64,000 nucleotides of DNA, from assembly GCA_028288725.1 (NCBI GenBank), contig JAQGIC010000057.1, forward strand, positions 1-64,000, read 5' to 3'. Shown piece after piece: positions 26,562 through 35,821 of the stretch. Each line of letters opens with the position of its first letter. The stretch's first letter is position 1. Below the pieces are notes generated by a model, which did not search any database, was not told the origin of the DNA, and saw only the letters and a program-made list of their open reading frames with translations. The DNA comes from Rhodospirillales bacterium (GTDB taxonomy: Bacteria > Pseudomonadota > Alphaproteobacteria > ATCC43930 > CGMCC-115725). A program made the translations under genes and the position numbers.

Positions 26562-27495
26562 CGTCGCCGCCGCACCGCGTCTCGCCCGGCCGCACGCCAT
26601 ACCGGCGCTGGAACGCGCGGCTGAAGGCGCTCTCCGACTGATAACCCACCTCGGCCGCGATCTCGGCCAGCGAGCTTGTCCCCGACAGCAGCTTGCGCCG
26701 GGCGAGCCCCAGGCGCAGTTCGGCCAGGAAGGCGAGCGGGGCCAAGCCGGCGGTCTTCTGGAACATCCGGACCAGAGTCGCGCGGGACGCGCCGGCGTGG
26801 GTGGCCAACTCATCCAAAGTCCAGGCGCGGTCGAGCGCCGCCAGCATCGCGGCGACGGCGCGCGCGCTCTGGCGCTGGGTCAGGAGGCCGATCAGGCCCG
26901 TGTCGGCCGGCGTCTGGTCGAAATGCGCGCGCAGGACCATGACCAGGAGCGCGCTCGCCAGATCGGCGGCGATGGCACCGGCGCCCGGGCGCGCGCCATC
27001 CAGCTCGTCGCGGATCGCCGCCATCAGCTGGCCCAGGCGCGGGGCGTCGGGACTCTGCCGGGGCCGCACCACGATCACCGGCGGCAGGGTCGCGAAGATC
27101 AGGTTCTCGTGCGCCAGCTCGAACCAGAGGCGGCCGCAGACCAGTTCGGTCTCGTCTTCGCCGTTCGATTTGATCAGGATCGCCGCGTTGTGCCGGGCGA
27201 GCAGGTTCGCCGTCGTGCGGCTGCCGACCGGCGTATCCATGCCGCGGATGCTGTGCGCGTCGCCATGGGGCAGCACGGCGACGTCGCCGGCGGTCAGCAG
27301 GATCGGCGGCAGGCCGGCCAGTTCCAGCGCGCAGCTGCCCCGGGCGATCAGGTGAAACGGCGCCCAGCCCGCGGCCAGCGCATCGTGCGGGGCCGCCCAT
27401 TGCCGGCCGAACCGGCACAGGCTCTCCAGCTCCGGCCGGACCCGCAGCAGCGGGGCCAGTCCGCTCAAGGCATCGGCGGCTTCAGGCGCGGTCAT
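26548..27495 (-). CDS. AraC-family transcriptional regulator
   Basis: A 315-residue regulator with an N-terminal cupin effector domain of the AraC_binding/cupin_6 type (about residues 10-190: FHLIARGSCALEL, LTAGDVAVLPHGDAHSI) and a C-terminal double helix-turn-helix (about 215-305: WTLDELATHAGASRATLVRMFQ, LAEIAAEVGYQSESAFSRAFQRRYG). It is divergent from the AhpD-like gene 136 bp away, and pairs of this kind are common (from memory). So its target is probably that gene rather than the box operon, although their 3' ends overlap. Confidence 0.93.
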   Translation of the reverse strand: MTAPEAADALSGLAPLLRVRPELESLCRFGRQWAAPHDALAAGWAPFHLIARGSCALELAGLPPILLTAGDVAVLPHGDAHSIRGMDTPVGSRTTANLLARHNAAILIKSNGEDETELVCGRLWFELAHENLIFATLPPVIVVRPRQSPDAPRLGQLMAAIRDELDGARPGAGAIAADLASALLVMVLRAHFDQTPADTGLIGLLTQRQSARAVAAMLAALDRAWTLDELATHAGASRATLVRMFQKTAGLAPLAFLAELRLGLARRKLLSGTSSLAEIAAEVGYQSESAFSRAFQRRYGVRPGETRCGGDATFR

Positions 27496-27631
27496 CGAGG
27501 CTCGTTCCCAAATCGATCCGCGCGGTCATCGGGTTGATCCGCGCGGCCATCCCGCCTGGCTTAGCATCGGGCCTATCTTCTGTGAACCGACGCATCGGTC
27601 CGACGGAGCGTCCCCAAACAGGAGAAATCAA

Positions 27632-27979
27632 ATGTCGATGCTCGATTGGAACAATTATCGCCAACAGCTCGCCGGCCGGATCGGCGAGATCGCCAAGCTC
27701 AGCCCCGACACGATCAAGGGCTATCAGGCGCTGAGCGCGGCGGGGCAGAAGTCCGACCTGCTCGGCGCCAAGGTGCGCGAGCTGATCGCGCTCGCCGTCT
27801 CGGTCAGCCTGCGCTGCGACGGCTGTATCACGGTCCATACCGCGGCGGCGGTGAAACACGGCGCCACCCGCGAGGAGATCGCCGAGGCGCTGGGCGTCGC
27901 GGTCACGATCAATGCCGGCGCGACGCTGGTCTATTCCAGCCGGGTGTTGGACGCCCATGAGCAGCTGATCAACAGCTGA
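27632..27979 (+). CDS. Carboxymuconolactone decarboxylase/AhpD-like protein
   Basis: A 115-residue all-helical protein of the CMD/AhpD family. The redox motif CDGC with a following His is visible in SLRCDGCITVHTAAAVKHGAT (about residues 65-85), the arrangement of alkylhydroperoxidase AhpD-like enzymes, and GATREEIAEALGVA is a family segment. The RBS AGGAGAAATC precedes the ATG. It is divergent from an AraC regulator. A hairpin at about 27979-28005 follows its stop and may end transcripts from both sides. Confidence 0.9.
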   Translation: MSMLDWNNYRQQLAGRIGEIAKLSPDTIKGYQALSAAGQKSDLLGAKVRELIALAVSVSLRCDGCITVHTAAAVKHGATREEIAEALGVAVTINAGATLVYSSRVLDAHEQLINS

Positions 27980-28014
27980 ACGCCCCTCCGTCCAACGGGA
28001 GGCGTTCGGCCGGG

Positions 28015-28140
28015 TCAGTGGGTCAGAACGGCGGCCATGGTCAGGGCCGGCACCAGAATAATCAGGACGCACAATCCGCCGAGCGCCGAGATGCGCTCGA
28101 ACCTTGTCCATTTTTTCCAGTCGGCGTGAAGATCCCGCAT
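28015..28140 (-). CDS. Small single-span membrane protein (41 residues)
   Basis: A short frame with a convincing membrane-protein shape: a charged/aromatic N-terminus (MRDLHADWKKWTRFERISA) followed by one hydrophobic helix (LGGLCVLIILVPALTMAAVL, about residues 20-39). No homologue is recognised with certainty; it is faintly like small respiratory-oxidase subunit IV proteins. It is placed between the AhpD-like gene and opgC, with a stem-loop just beyond its stop. Support is by composition only. Confidence 0.5.
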   Translation of the reverse strand: MRDLHADWKKWTRFERISALGGLCVLIILVPALTMAAVLTH

Positions 28141-28425
28141 GATCGGTACTCGGTGGAACGAAGCTGACGACGTAGAATGTTCGGTGTCCTCGCCTCATCA
28201 ACGGATGAAGCGGCGGAAATAATCCCGGGTTTTTCTTCTGTCCCGACGAATATGCGCCGATATCCGTTGAAGGATCGCTAACGAGCGAGCCGCCACCGGA
28301 TGGCGGCGCTTTTTTTCGCGAAGGTATCCCCGGACGGCGTGCCCTTCTGTCGCAGCGGGCAGGCCTGGAACGACGCGGGCGCGAAAGCAGTTAACAGGGG
28401 GATTTTCGATAGGAGTACTGGTCAG

Positions 28426-29544
28426 ATGGTCTCGCTGGGGGCGCCCTCGCGACGGGATGCACGCGTCGATCTGTTGCGCGGCATCGCCCTGCTGACCATC
28501 TTCGTCGACCATATTCCCGGTAATCTGCTGGGCCGCCTGACCTTTCGCAATTTCGGCTTCAGCGACGCGGCGGAGCTGTTCGTCGTGCTCGCCGGCTTTT
28601 CCTCGATGATGGCCTATGGCGCCTGTTTCGAACGGCAGGGCACGGTGCCCGGGCTGCGGCGGATCGCCGTCCGCTGCTGTCGCATCTATCTGGTCCAGAT
28701 GGGCCTGCTGGTGGCGACGCTCGCCATCATCTGGCTGTGGAACCGGCGGTTCGACATCGATCCGGCCGCGATCCAGCCGTTGCTCGATCGCGGCATGCGC
28801 AGCGGCATGACCCATGGGCTGATCCTCGAAGCGCTGCCGGCCTATCTCGACATCCTGCCGCTCTATGTCGTGCTGATCGGGATTTTCCCGATCGTCTATC
28901 TGCTGATGCGGCGGAACGCGGCCGTGGCGCTCGCCCTTTCGGCCGGCCTGTGGCTCGCGACCAATCTCTACCCGGCGCTCAACCTGCCGAACACAGTTTA
29001 TGAAAAGCGGTGGTTCCTCGATCCGTTCGCCTGGCAGTTCCTGTTCACCATCGGCATCGGCCTGGCGATGCTGATGCGGCACCGGAACGGGCAATTGCCG
29101 GTGGTGCCGGGCCTGCGGCTCGTCGCCTGGGCCTATCTGCTGTTCGCGCTGGTCGCGACCGCGCCCTGGCGCATCTGGGGGCTGTGGGACTATCAGGTGA
29201 TCGTTGTGCCGATGGCCGAAAAGACCATTCTGGCGCCGCTGCGCCTGTTGAACATCCTGGCCTTCGTCTATCTGGCGCTGACGTCGGAATGGCTGCGCGC
29301 CGTCGCAGGGCGGCCGTTCGTGGCGCCGATCATCGCCTGCGGCAGGCATTCGCTCGAAGTGTTCGCGGTCGGCACGGTCCTGTCGCTGATCGGGCGCCTG
29401 CTGTTCGAGACGTTCGGCACGCCGCTGTCGCTTCAGCTCCTGATCAATGGCGTGGGCTTTCTGGTGCTGTTCGGGCTCGGCTGGGTGCTGGAAGTCGGCC
29501 GGCCGGTGCCGCATCCCAAAGGATCCGTCAGCCATGGCGCCTGA
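28426..29544 (+). CDS. opgC: OpgC-family membrane acyltransferase
   Basis: A 372-residue polytopic membrane protein of the OpgC/MdoC family, which adds succinyl or other acyl groups to osmoregulated periplasmic glucans. The N-terminal RRDARVDLLRGIALLTIFVDHIP (about residues 10-32) carries the DxLRG...DH acyltransferase signature. About ten hydrophobic spans follow, with FGFSDAAELFVVLAGF and the late GRHSLEVFAVGTVL. ATG 28426 is preceded by AGGAGT nine bases upstream. The longer open frame from 28300 is not supported. The glucan synthesis genes opgG-opgH-opgD lie about 10 kb away. Confidence 0.88.
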   Translation: MVSLGAPSRRDARVDLLRGIALLTIFVDHIPGNLLGRLTFRNFGFSDAAELFVVLAGFSSMMAYGACFERQGTVPGLRRIAVRCCRIYLVQMGLLVATLAIIWLWNRRFDIDPAAIQPLLDRGMRSGMTHGLILEALPAYLDILPLYVVLIGIFPIVYLLMRRNAAVALALSAGLWLATNLYPALNLPNTVYEKRWFLDPFAWQFLFTIGIGLAMLMRHRNGQLPVVPGLRLVAWAYLLFALVATAPWRIWGLWDYQVIVVPMAEKTILAPLRLLNILAFVYLALTSEWLRAVAGRPFVAPIIACGRHSLEVFAVGTVLSLIGRLLFETFGTPLSLQLLINGVGFLVLFGLGWVLEVGRPVPHPKGSVSHGA

Positions 29545-29551
29545 TGCTCCG

Positions 29552-29581
29552 GCAAATTCCCAATGGGCAAATTCCCAATGG
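29552..29581. repeat. Tandem 15-bp repeat (2 copies)
   Basis: GCAAATTCCCAATGG occurs twice in a row, just after the opgC stop. It has no obvious role and could arise by replication slippage. Confidence 0.9.
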
Positions 29582-29601
29582 ATTTTTAATCAAACCCGGT
29601 C

Positions 29602-30441
29602 ATGATCATCCGCATGACGTTCCTCCCGCGCCTAGGCGGCGGGCGATCGGTCGATCGGGGCCGGGTCCGCCGCCTTTTCTTTGCCACCGTCGCCGCGACG
29701 ACGGTCGGATTCCTGTTTCAACAGCCGGCGATCGCTGATGACAAGTCCGCAGCCCTGGCTGTGGACAAATCCGCGGACGCGACGGCGCTGCCTCATGTGG
29801 CGGCGCGGCTCGCCCGGCACGAGCCGCTGACGATCATCGCGTTCGGTTCCTCCTCGACCGAGGGCGTCGGCGCCAGCTCTCCCGCCCACACCTATCCGGC
29901 CCGGCTTCAGGTCGATCTCGCCGCCCTGATCCCGGCCGGCGAGACGGTCACCGTGGTCAATCGCGGCATCGGCGGCGAGGATGCCGACGACATGATGACC
30001 CGCCTGGCCCGCGACGTGGTCTCCGCCAACCCGGATCTGGTGATCTGGCAGACCGGCACGAACGATCCGCTGCGCAAGCTGCCGCTCGGCCGCTTCATCG
30101 CCGAAACCCGCGCGGGCATCCTTGAGATGCGCGCGGCCGGCATCGATGTCGTGCTGATGGAGCCGCAGGATTGCCGCATGATGCGCGCCATGCCGGGCGC
30201 CTTCGCGTTCAAGGATGCGGTTCGCCGGATCGGAGCCGAGCTGGCCGTCCCGGTCGTGCGCCGCTACGACATGATCCATCGCTGGCTCGCCGATGGCACC
30301 GTGACCGAGGCGCAACTGATGGCGCCCGACGGGCTGCATATGGCGGATGAGGGCTACGAGCGGCTGGCGGCCGAGGTCGCCCGCGAATTGCTCGACGCGG
30401 CCAAGGCCCACCCTCTGGTGGTCAAGACCGCCACCCGATGA
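29602..30441 (+). CDS. Exported SGNH/GDSL-family hydrolase
   Basis: A 279-residue exported esterase-like protein. The N-terminus is basic with a hydrophobic run (RRLFFATVAATTVGFLF) ending near PAIADD, a signal peptide or anchor. SGNH blocks are visible: block I AFGSSSTEGVGA with the nucleophile Ser, block II NRGIGGEDADDM with Gly, block III WQTGTND with Asn, and block V DGLHMADEGY with Asp and His. It lies just after opgC and may act on acyl groups of periplasmic glucans (inference from context only). The stop overlaps the crcB start. Confidence 0.87.
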   Translation: MIIRMTFLPRLGGGRSVDRGRVRRLFFATVAATTVGFLFQQPAIADDKSAALAVDKSADATALPHVAARLARHEPLTIIAFGSSSTEGVGASSPAHTYPARLQVDLAALIPAGETVTVVNRGIGGEDADDMMTRLARDVVSANPDLVIWQTGTNDPLRKLPLGRFIAETRAGILEMRAAGIDVVLMEPQDCRMMRAMPGAFAFKDAVRRIGAELAVPVVRRYDMIHRWLADGTVTEAQLMAPDGLHMADEGYERLAAEVARELLDAAKAHPLVVKTATR

Positions 30442-30824
30442 TGCTGTCCTACGCCTGGGTGGCGCTGGGCGGCGCCCTCGGCAGCGTGGCGCGCTTCTGG
30501 ATGGCGGACGCGGTCGCGGCCGTGGCCGGGCCGACGTTTCCCTGGGGTACGCTCGGCATCAACATCATCGGCTCTTTCGTCATCGGCCTGTTCTATGCCC
30601 TGACCGGTCCCGGCGGCCGGTTCGACCTGTCGTCGGATCTGCGCACCTTCGTCATGGTCGGCCTCTGCGGCGGGTTCACCACCTTCTCCTCGTTCAGCCT
30701 GCAGACGCTGCTGCTGCTGCAGGACGGCCACCCGCTGCGCGCCGGCGGCTATATCCTGGGTTCGGTCTCGCTCTGCCTGCTGTTCGTCTGGCTGGGTTCG
30801 CTCATCGCCTTCCAGCGCGCTTAA
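30438..30824 (+). CDS. crcB: Fluoride efflux channel CrcB/Fluc
   Basis: A 128-residue inner-membrane fluoride channel subunit with four hydrophobic spans. Hallmarks are GGALGSVARFW (about residues 11-21), WGTLGINIIGSFVIG (about 36-50) with the conserved Asn, and GGFTTFSSFS (about 78-87) with the Phe box residues and the Thr/Ser track. It functions as a dual-topology dimer. It overlaps the SGNH gene by 4 bp. No fluoride riboswitch could be placed because the gene lies inside the operon. Confidence 0.95.
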   Translation: MMLSYAWVALGGALGSVARFWMADAVAAVAGPTFPWGTLGINIIGSFVIGLFYALTGPGGRFDLSSDLRTFVMVGLCGGFTTFSSFSLQTLLLLQDGHPLRAGGYILGSVSLCLLFVWLGSLIAFQRA

Positions 30825-30851
30825 GTCCGGGCGGCGGCTCTAGAGCGCGAT

Positions 30852-30944
30852 GACATGAGGTCGGACCGACCTCATGTCTGAATCGCCCTCTAAATCATAT
30901 ATTTAGAGACTGATTCACCGATCAAACCGAGCCGGTTTGATCGG
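30852..30944. repeat. Cluster of three intergenic palindromes between crcB and the chemoreceptor gene
   Basis: First, 13-bp arms 30852-30864/30866-30878 (GACATGAGGTCGG and complement). Second, CTCTAAAT/ATTTAGAG around 30888-30908. Third, 12-bp arms 30918-30929/30933-30944 (CCGATCAAACCG and complement) with a 3-base loop. The first is shared, in opposite orientation, with a copy near 57.6 kb; the third has the same layout as a hairpin near 48.85 kb. The genes on both sides end here, so the cluster may also help terminate transcription. Confidence 0.85.
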
Positions 30945-30969
30945 ATCAGGCTCTAAACATATCATCGCG

Positions 30970-33069
30970 CTAAGCGGTCCGGATGCCGCCCAGGAAACCG
31001 GCGACGTCGCCCTTGAGCACGTCGCCTTCGGCGCTCATCACCTCGGCGGCGGCGCGCACTTCGCGGGCGACCTGGCTCGATTGATCGACCGCCGCCGACA
31101 CGTCGGAGATGCTGGCCGAGATCTGGTTGGCGGCCATGGCGACCTCCTGCACGTTGCGGGCGATCTCGCTGGTCGCCGCCCCCTGCTGCTCGACCGCCGC
31201 CGCGATCCCGGTGGTGATGCCGCCCATCTCGCGGATGACCGCCGAGATCGCGCGCACGCCCTCGACCGCGGCCTGGGTCATGTCCTGGATCTGGCCGATC
31301 TGCTGGGTGATGTCCTGGGTCGCCTGCGCGGTCTGGTTGGCCAGGCTCTTGACCTCCGACGCCACCACGGCGAAGCCCTTGCCAGCCTCGCCGGCCCGCG
31401 CCGCCTCGATCGTGGCGTTCAGGGCCAGAAGGTTGGTCTGGCTCGCGATATTGCTGATCAGCGTGACGATCTCGCCGATCTTCTGGCTCGCGGTCGCGAG
31501 CCCGGCGATGGTCGCGTCGGTCTTCTCCGCCTTCTCCATCGCGTCGTTCGAGATTGCGGTCGATTGGCTCATCTGCCGGCTGATCTCCGCGATCGAGGCC
31601 GACAGCTCTTCCGCCGCGGCCGCGACCGTATTGACGCCGGCCGACGCCTCCTGGGCGGCCGATGCCACCGTGCCGGTCTCGCTCGCCGACCGGCCGGCCG
31701 CCTCGATCATGGCGTTGGACGCATCCATCAGCCGGGCCGTCGCCTGGCCGACCGAGGCGAGGCTGGCGCCGACCTGGCCGTCGAAGCCGCGGCACAGATC
31801 GTCGACCGTTTCGGCCCGATGGGCAGCGGCGGCCTGCTCCTCGATCCGCGCCTCGACCGCCTGCTCGTGCTGCCGGCCGTTCCGGCGCAGCACGATCAGC
31901 GCCTCCTGCATCCGGCCGATCTCGTCGTCGCGGGTCTTGGGCGGAATCTCGACCGCGAAATCCTGCTGCGCCAGCCGGTCGATCGTCGCCGTCAGGGTCA
32001 GGATCGGCGCGCTCACCCGCCGGCGCACGATCAGGAAGCCCGCGATCGACAGGCCGAGCGCCGCCACCAACAGCAAGCTGTCCAGGATCAGAGTGCGCGT
32101 CGCCCGACCCGCCTCCGCATCCGCCCGCGCCACCATCTGGTCCATCGCCGCATTGGCGACACCGTTGATGCTGCCGAGCGAGGCCGCTTCCCGCCCGAGC
32201 CACTCGGGTGCGGTGATATCGGGCTTCTGGCCGGTCGAGAGCGCATCATAGGTCGGCTTGCGCCGCGCGCTGCCGGGACCCATGAAGTCGCTGTTCATGT
32301 GGGCGACCGCGTCGACGATGGTCTTGGGTGCCTCCGGACGCGCCACCGCCTCGTTGACGATGGTAAGGGCGGTCGCGACCCGGCCACGGTAGTCCGCCGA
32401 TTCCAGCACCTGGGCCGGCGTCCAGGATTGGCCGGTGGCAAGCGCCGCGCCCGCCATCAGCACCTCGGTGCCGGCATAGTTGCGCACGACCCAGGCGGCG
32501 CGCTTGATCGACAGAAATTGATCGACCATTGGGTCGATCAGCTTCAACTCGGCCTCGATCAGGTCGCTCGTATCGCTGAGCACGTTCAGAAAGCCCTGCG
32601 TCTCTCTTGGCCAAGCCTGGATCAACGCCGCATCTCGGGCGGATTTCGGCTGGAGCAGTGCCGCGTCGGCCTTGGGGCGCAGGCCCGCCACGGTATCGTG
32701 CGCCGCGCTGAGCGTCGCGACCTTGGCGGCGAGGCCCGGCAGATCGAGCTGCTTGAGCGCCGCCATGCCGGCGGCATAACCCTCTTCGGTCCCCTTGCGG
32801 CTCGGCGCCACGACCTTGTCCACCACATCGGGCGCCGGTGCCTCGGCCATGAGGGGCGCCAGTTCGTTGCCCCGCTCGAGCCGGTGATTCTGCAGCGCCT
32901 TGAACAGGGACTGGGTCGTGGCCGACAGGGCCGCGACCCGGCGGGCGTCCGTGCTCCGGTCGAGTGCCGTGATCAGCGATCCCACGCTGAGTGCCACCAG
33001 CAGCAGGCCCATGATGCCGATGACCAGGCCCAGAATGCCGCGGATCGATAGATTGTTGAGGCCGGACAT
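30970..33069 (-). CDS. Methyl-accepting chemotaxis protein with large periplasmic sensor
   Basis: A 699-residue membrane chemoreceptor. Transmembrane helix 1 is at about residues 11-33 and helix 2 at about 340-362. The periplasmic region of about 300 residues includes [12 protein letters not shown], reminiscent of nitrate/nitrite-sensing NIT-type domains. A HAMP domain follows (about 362-415, [18 protein letters not shown]...). The signalling domain contains the hairpin tip [38 protein letters not shown]. There is no C-terminal CheR-binding pentapeptide. The ligand is unknown. Confidence 0.93.
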   Translation of the reverse strand: MSGLNNLSIRGILGLVIGIMGLLLVALSVGSLITALDRSTDARRVAALSATTQSLFKALQNHRLERGNELAPLMAEAPAPDVVDKVVAPSRKGTEEGYAAGMAALKQLDLPGLAAKVATLSAAHDTVAGLRPKADAALLQPKSARDAALIQAWPRETQGFLNVLSDTSDLIEAELKLIDPMVDQFLSIKRAAWVVRNYAGTEVLMAGAALATGQSWTPAQVLESADYRGRVATALTIVNEAVARPEAPKTIVDAVAHMNSDFMGPGSARRKPTYDALSTGQKPDITAPEWLGREAASLGSINGVANAAMDQMVARADAEAGRATRTLILDSLLLVAALGLSIAGFLIVRRRVSAPILTLTATIDRLAQQDFAVEIPPKTRDDEIGRMQEALIVLRRNGRQHEQAVEARIEEQAAAAHRAETVDDLCRGFDGQVGASLASVGQATARLMDASNAMIEAAGRSASETGTVASAAQEASAGVNTVAAAAEELSASIAEISRQMSQSTAISNDAMEKAEKTDATIAGLATASQKIGEIVTLISNIASQTNLLALNATIEAARAGEAGKGFAVVASEVKSLANQTAQATQDITQQIGQIQDMTQAAVEGVRAISAVIREMGGITTGIAAAVEQQGAATSEIARNVQEVAMAANQISASISDVSAAVDQSSQVAREVRAAAEVMSAEGDVLKGDVAGFLGGIRTA

Positions 33070-33287
33070 GTGCTTGCTCCCCGGCGCGGCGGCTCTTGCC
33101 TGACCGGCTGCGCGCGCAGCACTATTCTTGCGAGAGCTGGTTAGCGAATCGTAAGGAATGCCGCAGGACGACGTTGGATCCGGACGATCACCGTGTATTG
33201 AGCTTATGGAACACCGTCAAGCCCGGGGGCGACGAACCATTGAACTCACCGGGGTAAAAATAGGCGCGCGTGGGGGGAGCGATTGTT

Positions 33288-34082
33288 CTACCCGTTCAAA
33301 CACGTCAGTCCGCCATCGACCGCCAGACAGACGCCGGTGATATAGGCCGCCTCGTCCGACGCCAGGAACAGCGCGGCCCTGGCCACGTCCCAGGCATCGC
33401 CCATGCGCCCCATCGGGCTTTTGGCGTCGCGGGCCGCCATCATCTGGGCGGTGTCGGCATAGGCGCCGGCGATCTGCCGGTGAATCAGCGGCGTGTTCAT
33501 CAGGCCGGGCATGATGGCATTCACCCGGATGTTGTCCTTGGCATAGCGCACGGCCAGCGCGCGGGTCAGATGGTTCAACCCGGCCTTGGACGCGGAATAG
33601 GAAAAATACCGGTAGTCGTTGATATGGACGGCGGCGGTCGACGAGATATTGACGACGGCGCCGCCGCCCTGGCGCAGCATGGCAGGCACGACGGCCTTCG
33701 TGGCGAGCATGGCGCCGGTCAGGTTGATGTCCATCACCCGCTGCCAGCGCTCCTTGGTGATATCCTCCAGCTCGCCGATATCGGTAATGCCGACATTGTT
33801 GTGCAGCACGTCGATCCGGCCGAAGCGCGCCAGCGTGTCGGCGACGATGTGCTGGATCTGGTCCTCGTCGGTGACGTCGCCGGCGAACGCGATCGCCGTG
33901 CCGCCCTCGGCCGCGACGATGCCGGCGGTTTCCCGGGCCGCGTCCAGGCGCACATCGACCGCGACCAGCGTGGCGCCTTCGCGGGCATAGAGCACGGCCG
34001 CGGCCTTGCCGTTGCCCCAGCCCGGTCCGGACGAGCCCGCACCCAGCACCAGGGCGACCTTGTCCCGCATCCTGTCGGCCAT
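33288..34082 (-). CDS. Short-chain dehydrogenase/reductase (SDR)
   Basis: A 264-residue NAD(P)-dependent classical SDR. The dinucleotide-binding segment is LVLGAGSSGPGWGNGKA (about residues 12-28), a longer form of TGxxxGxG. HNNVGI provides the NNAG motif, NISST the catalytic Ser, and YSASKAG (about 158-164) the catalytic Tyr and Lys. The C-terminal VCLAVDGGLT is typical. The start ATG 34082 lies 12 bp after the TPP-enzyme stop, so it is the last gene of the leftward operon. A 2-hydroxyacid, alcohol or acetoin-like substrate is likely given its partners (inference). Confidence 0.9.
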   Translation of the reverse strand: MADRMRDKVALVLGAGSSGPGWGNGKAAAVLYAREGATLVAVDVRLDAARETAGIVAAEGGTAIAFAGDVTDEDQIQHIVADTLARFGRIDVLHNNVGITDIGELEDITKERWQRVMDINLTGAMLATKAVVPAMLRQGGGAVVNISSTAAVHINDYRYFSYSASKAGLNHLTRALAVRYAKDNIRVNAIMPGLMNTPLIHRQIAGAYADTAQMMAARDAKSPMGRMGDAWDVARAALFLASDEAAYITGVCLAVDGGLTCLNG

Positions 34083-34093
34083 GGTTTTCTCCC

Positions 34094-35821
34094 TCAAGCG
34101 ATCCGGTCGCCCTTCTTCACCGTGGCGGTGCGATTATCCACGCCGGGCAGCATCTTCGCCGGGTCGCGCGTCACGACCAGATCGATCACCGTCGGGCCCT
34201 GGCCGGCAAAGCCCGCCTCCAGTGCCGCTCCCAACGCGCCCGGCTGCTCGACGCGTATTCCGCGCACGCCCATGGCTTCCGCGACCTTGGCATAGTTGGT
34301 CTCCGCCAGGTCCGAGGCATGATAGGCGCCCGTGCCGTACATCAGATGCTGCAGCGCCTTGACGTAGCCGGACGCCGCGTTGTTGACGACGACGATGGTG
34401 AAGCTCAAGCCCAGCCGCCGCGCGGTTTCCATCTCGCCCAGCATCATGTTGAAGCCGCCGTCGCCGGTCAGGCTGACGACCGGCCGGCCGGGGGCGGCCA
34501 GCGCCGCACCGATGGCGCCGGGCAAGCCATAGCCGATCGACGCGAAGCCCCGGTCCGGGACGAAGCCGCGGCCGGGCCGCTTGGTGTCGAACAGCAGCCC
34601 GCCCCAATGGGCGGCGAAGCCGCCGTCGGCGACCAGGATGCCGTCGGCCGGCAGACGCTGGTTGAGCTCGCCCATCAGCCGCGCCATGGAGACCGGCACT
34701 TCCTCGGACGTGTATTTGTCGACCACGCCGGCCTTCCAGGCCGCCATGCGGCGGGCGACCTCGGCGGCATAGGGGATCTGCCGCTGACCGATTGCCGCTG
34801 CCTGGGGCGCCAGAATCCGATGAAGCTCCGCGATCGTCTCGCGCACGTCGCCCCACAGCGCCAGCTCGGGCTCGGTCGTGCGGCCGAACTCTTCGGGCAG
34901 CAGATCCAGGTGCATGATGCGCGCACCCTTGGGCGGCACCGTGAAGCGCTTGGTCGCGATCTCGCCCAGCTTGCAGCCGACCACGAAAACCAGGTCGGCC
35001 GCGGCGATCAGGTCGTTGGCGATGCGGTCGTAGCGTCCGAACAGGCCCGCGCTCAGCGGATCGATGCAGGCGATGGCGCCCTTGCCGGTCATGGTATGGG
35101 CGACCGGCAGATTGAGCGCCTGCGCGAAGGCGGCGAGCGTGTCCGCCGCCTGGCTCAGATGCACGCCGCCGCCGGCCAGCAGGATCGGTCGCTCCGCCGC
35201 GGCCAGCAGGGCCGCCGCCCGTTCGGTCGAGGCGGCGTCGGGCCGGCAGCGGATCGCCGGGATCGTCTCGGTCGCCGGATCGCCGGCGAATTCACCGGGC
35301 TCGAAGCCATGGGTAGCGTGGCAGATATCCTCCGGCACGTCGACCACGACGGGACCGGGGCGGCCGGAGGTCGCGACCCGGAAAGCGCGGCGCATCAGTT
35401 CCGGAATCCGCTCGATCTGTTCGATCCGGATCACTTCCTTGCAGGCCGGACGCAGGATGTCGATCTGGCGCGATTCCTGGGTCATGTTCTTCCAGGAATG
35501 GCCGCGATGGCTATCGCCGACCAGCACCACCATCGGCGTGCCGGCATTGAGCGCCTCGACCAGGCCGGTCACCAGGTTGGTGGCGCCGGGGCCGAGCGTC
35601 GCATCGGCCAACCCGACCCGGCCGGTGATCTTGGCATAGGCGTCGGCGGCGAACACGGCCGCGCGCTCGTCGTTGATCAGATGATGGTCGACGTTCAGCC
35701 GGCGGGCGGCATCGTAGAACGGCAGCAGCTGAAACCCGCCCATGCCGAACATCGGCCCGCCGTGGAACGCCTGGAACATCCGGGCGAGCGCTTCGCCGCC
35801 GGTCATTTCATTTACTGGCAT
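34094..35821 (-). CDS. Thiamine diphosphate-dependent enzyme (acetolactate synthase-like fold)
   Basis: A 575-residue TPP enzyme with the three-domain layout of acetolactate synthase, benzoylformate decarboxylase and relatives. The N-terminal domain has the catalytic Glu in INDERAAVFAADAYAK (about residues 49-64). The central domain shows PILLAGGGVHLS. The C-terminal TPP/Mg motif is TGDGGFNMMLGEMET ... VVVNNAASGYVKAL (about 454-489). No FAD-specific cue is obvious, and it is not close enough to any named enzyme to assign a substrate. The ATG directly abuts the E1 beta stop codon (TAGATG), so both are coupled. Confidence 0.9.
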   Translation of the reverse strand: MPVNEMTGGEALARMFQAFHGGPMFGMGGFQLLPFYDAARRLNVDHHLINDERAAVFAADAYAKITGRVGLADATLGPGATNLVTGLVEALNAGTPMVVLVGDSHRGHSWKNMTQESRQIDILRPACKEVIRIEQIERIPELMRRAFRVATSGRPGPVVVDVPEDICHATHGFEPGEFAGDPATETIPAIRCRPDAASTERAAALLAAAERPILLAGGGVHLSQAADTLAAFAQALNLPVAHTMTGKGAIACIDPLSAGLFGRYDRIANDLIAAADLVFVVGCKLGEIATKRFTVPPKGARIMHLDLLPEEFGRTTEPELALWGDVRETIAELHRILAPQAAAIGQRQIPYAAEVARRMAAWKAGVVDKYTSEEVPVSMARLMGELNQRLPADGILVADGGFAAHWGGLLFDTKRPGRGFVPDRGFASIGYGLPGAIGAALAAPGRPVVSLTGDGGFNMMLGEMETARRLGLSFTIVVVNNAASGYVKALQHLMYGTGAYHASDLAETNYAKVAEAMGVRGIRVEQPGALGAALEAGFAGQGPTVIDLVVTRDPAKMLPGVDNRTATVKKGDRIA

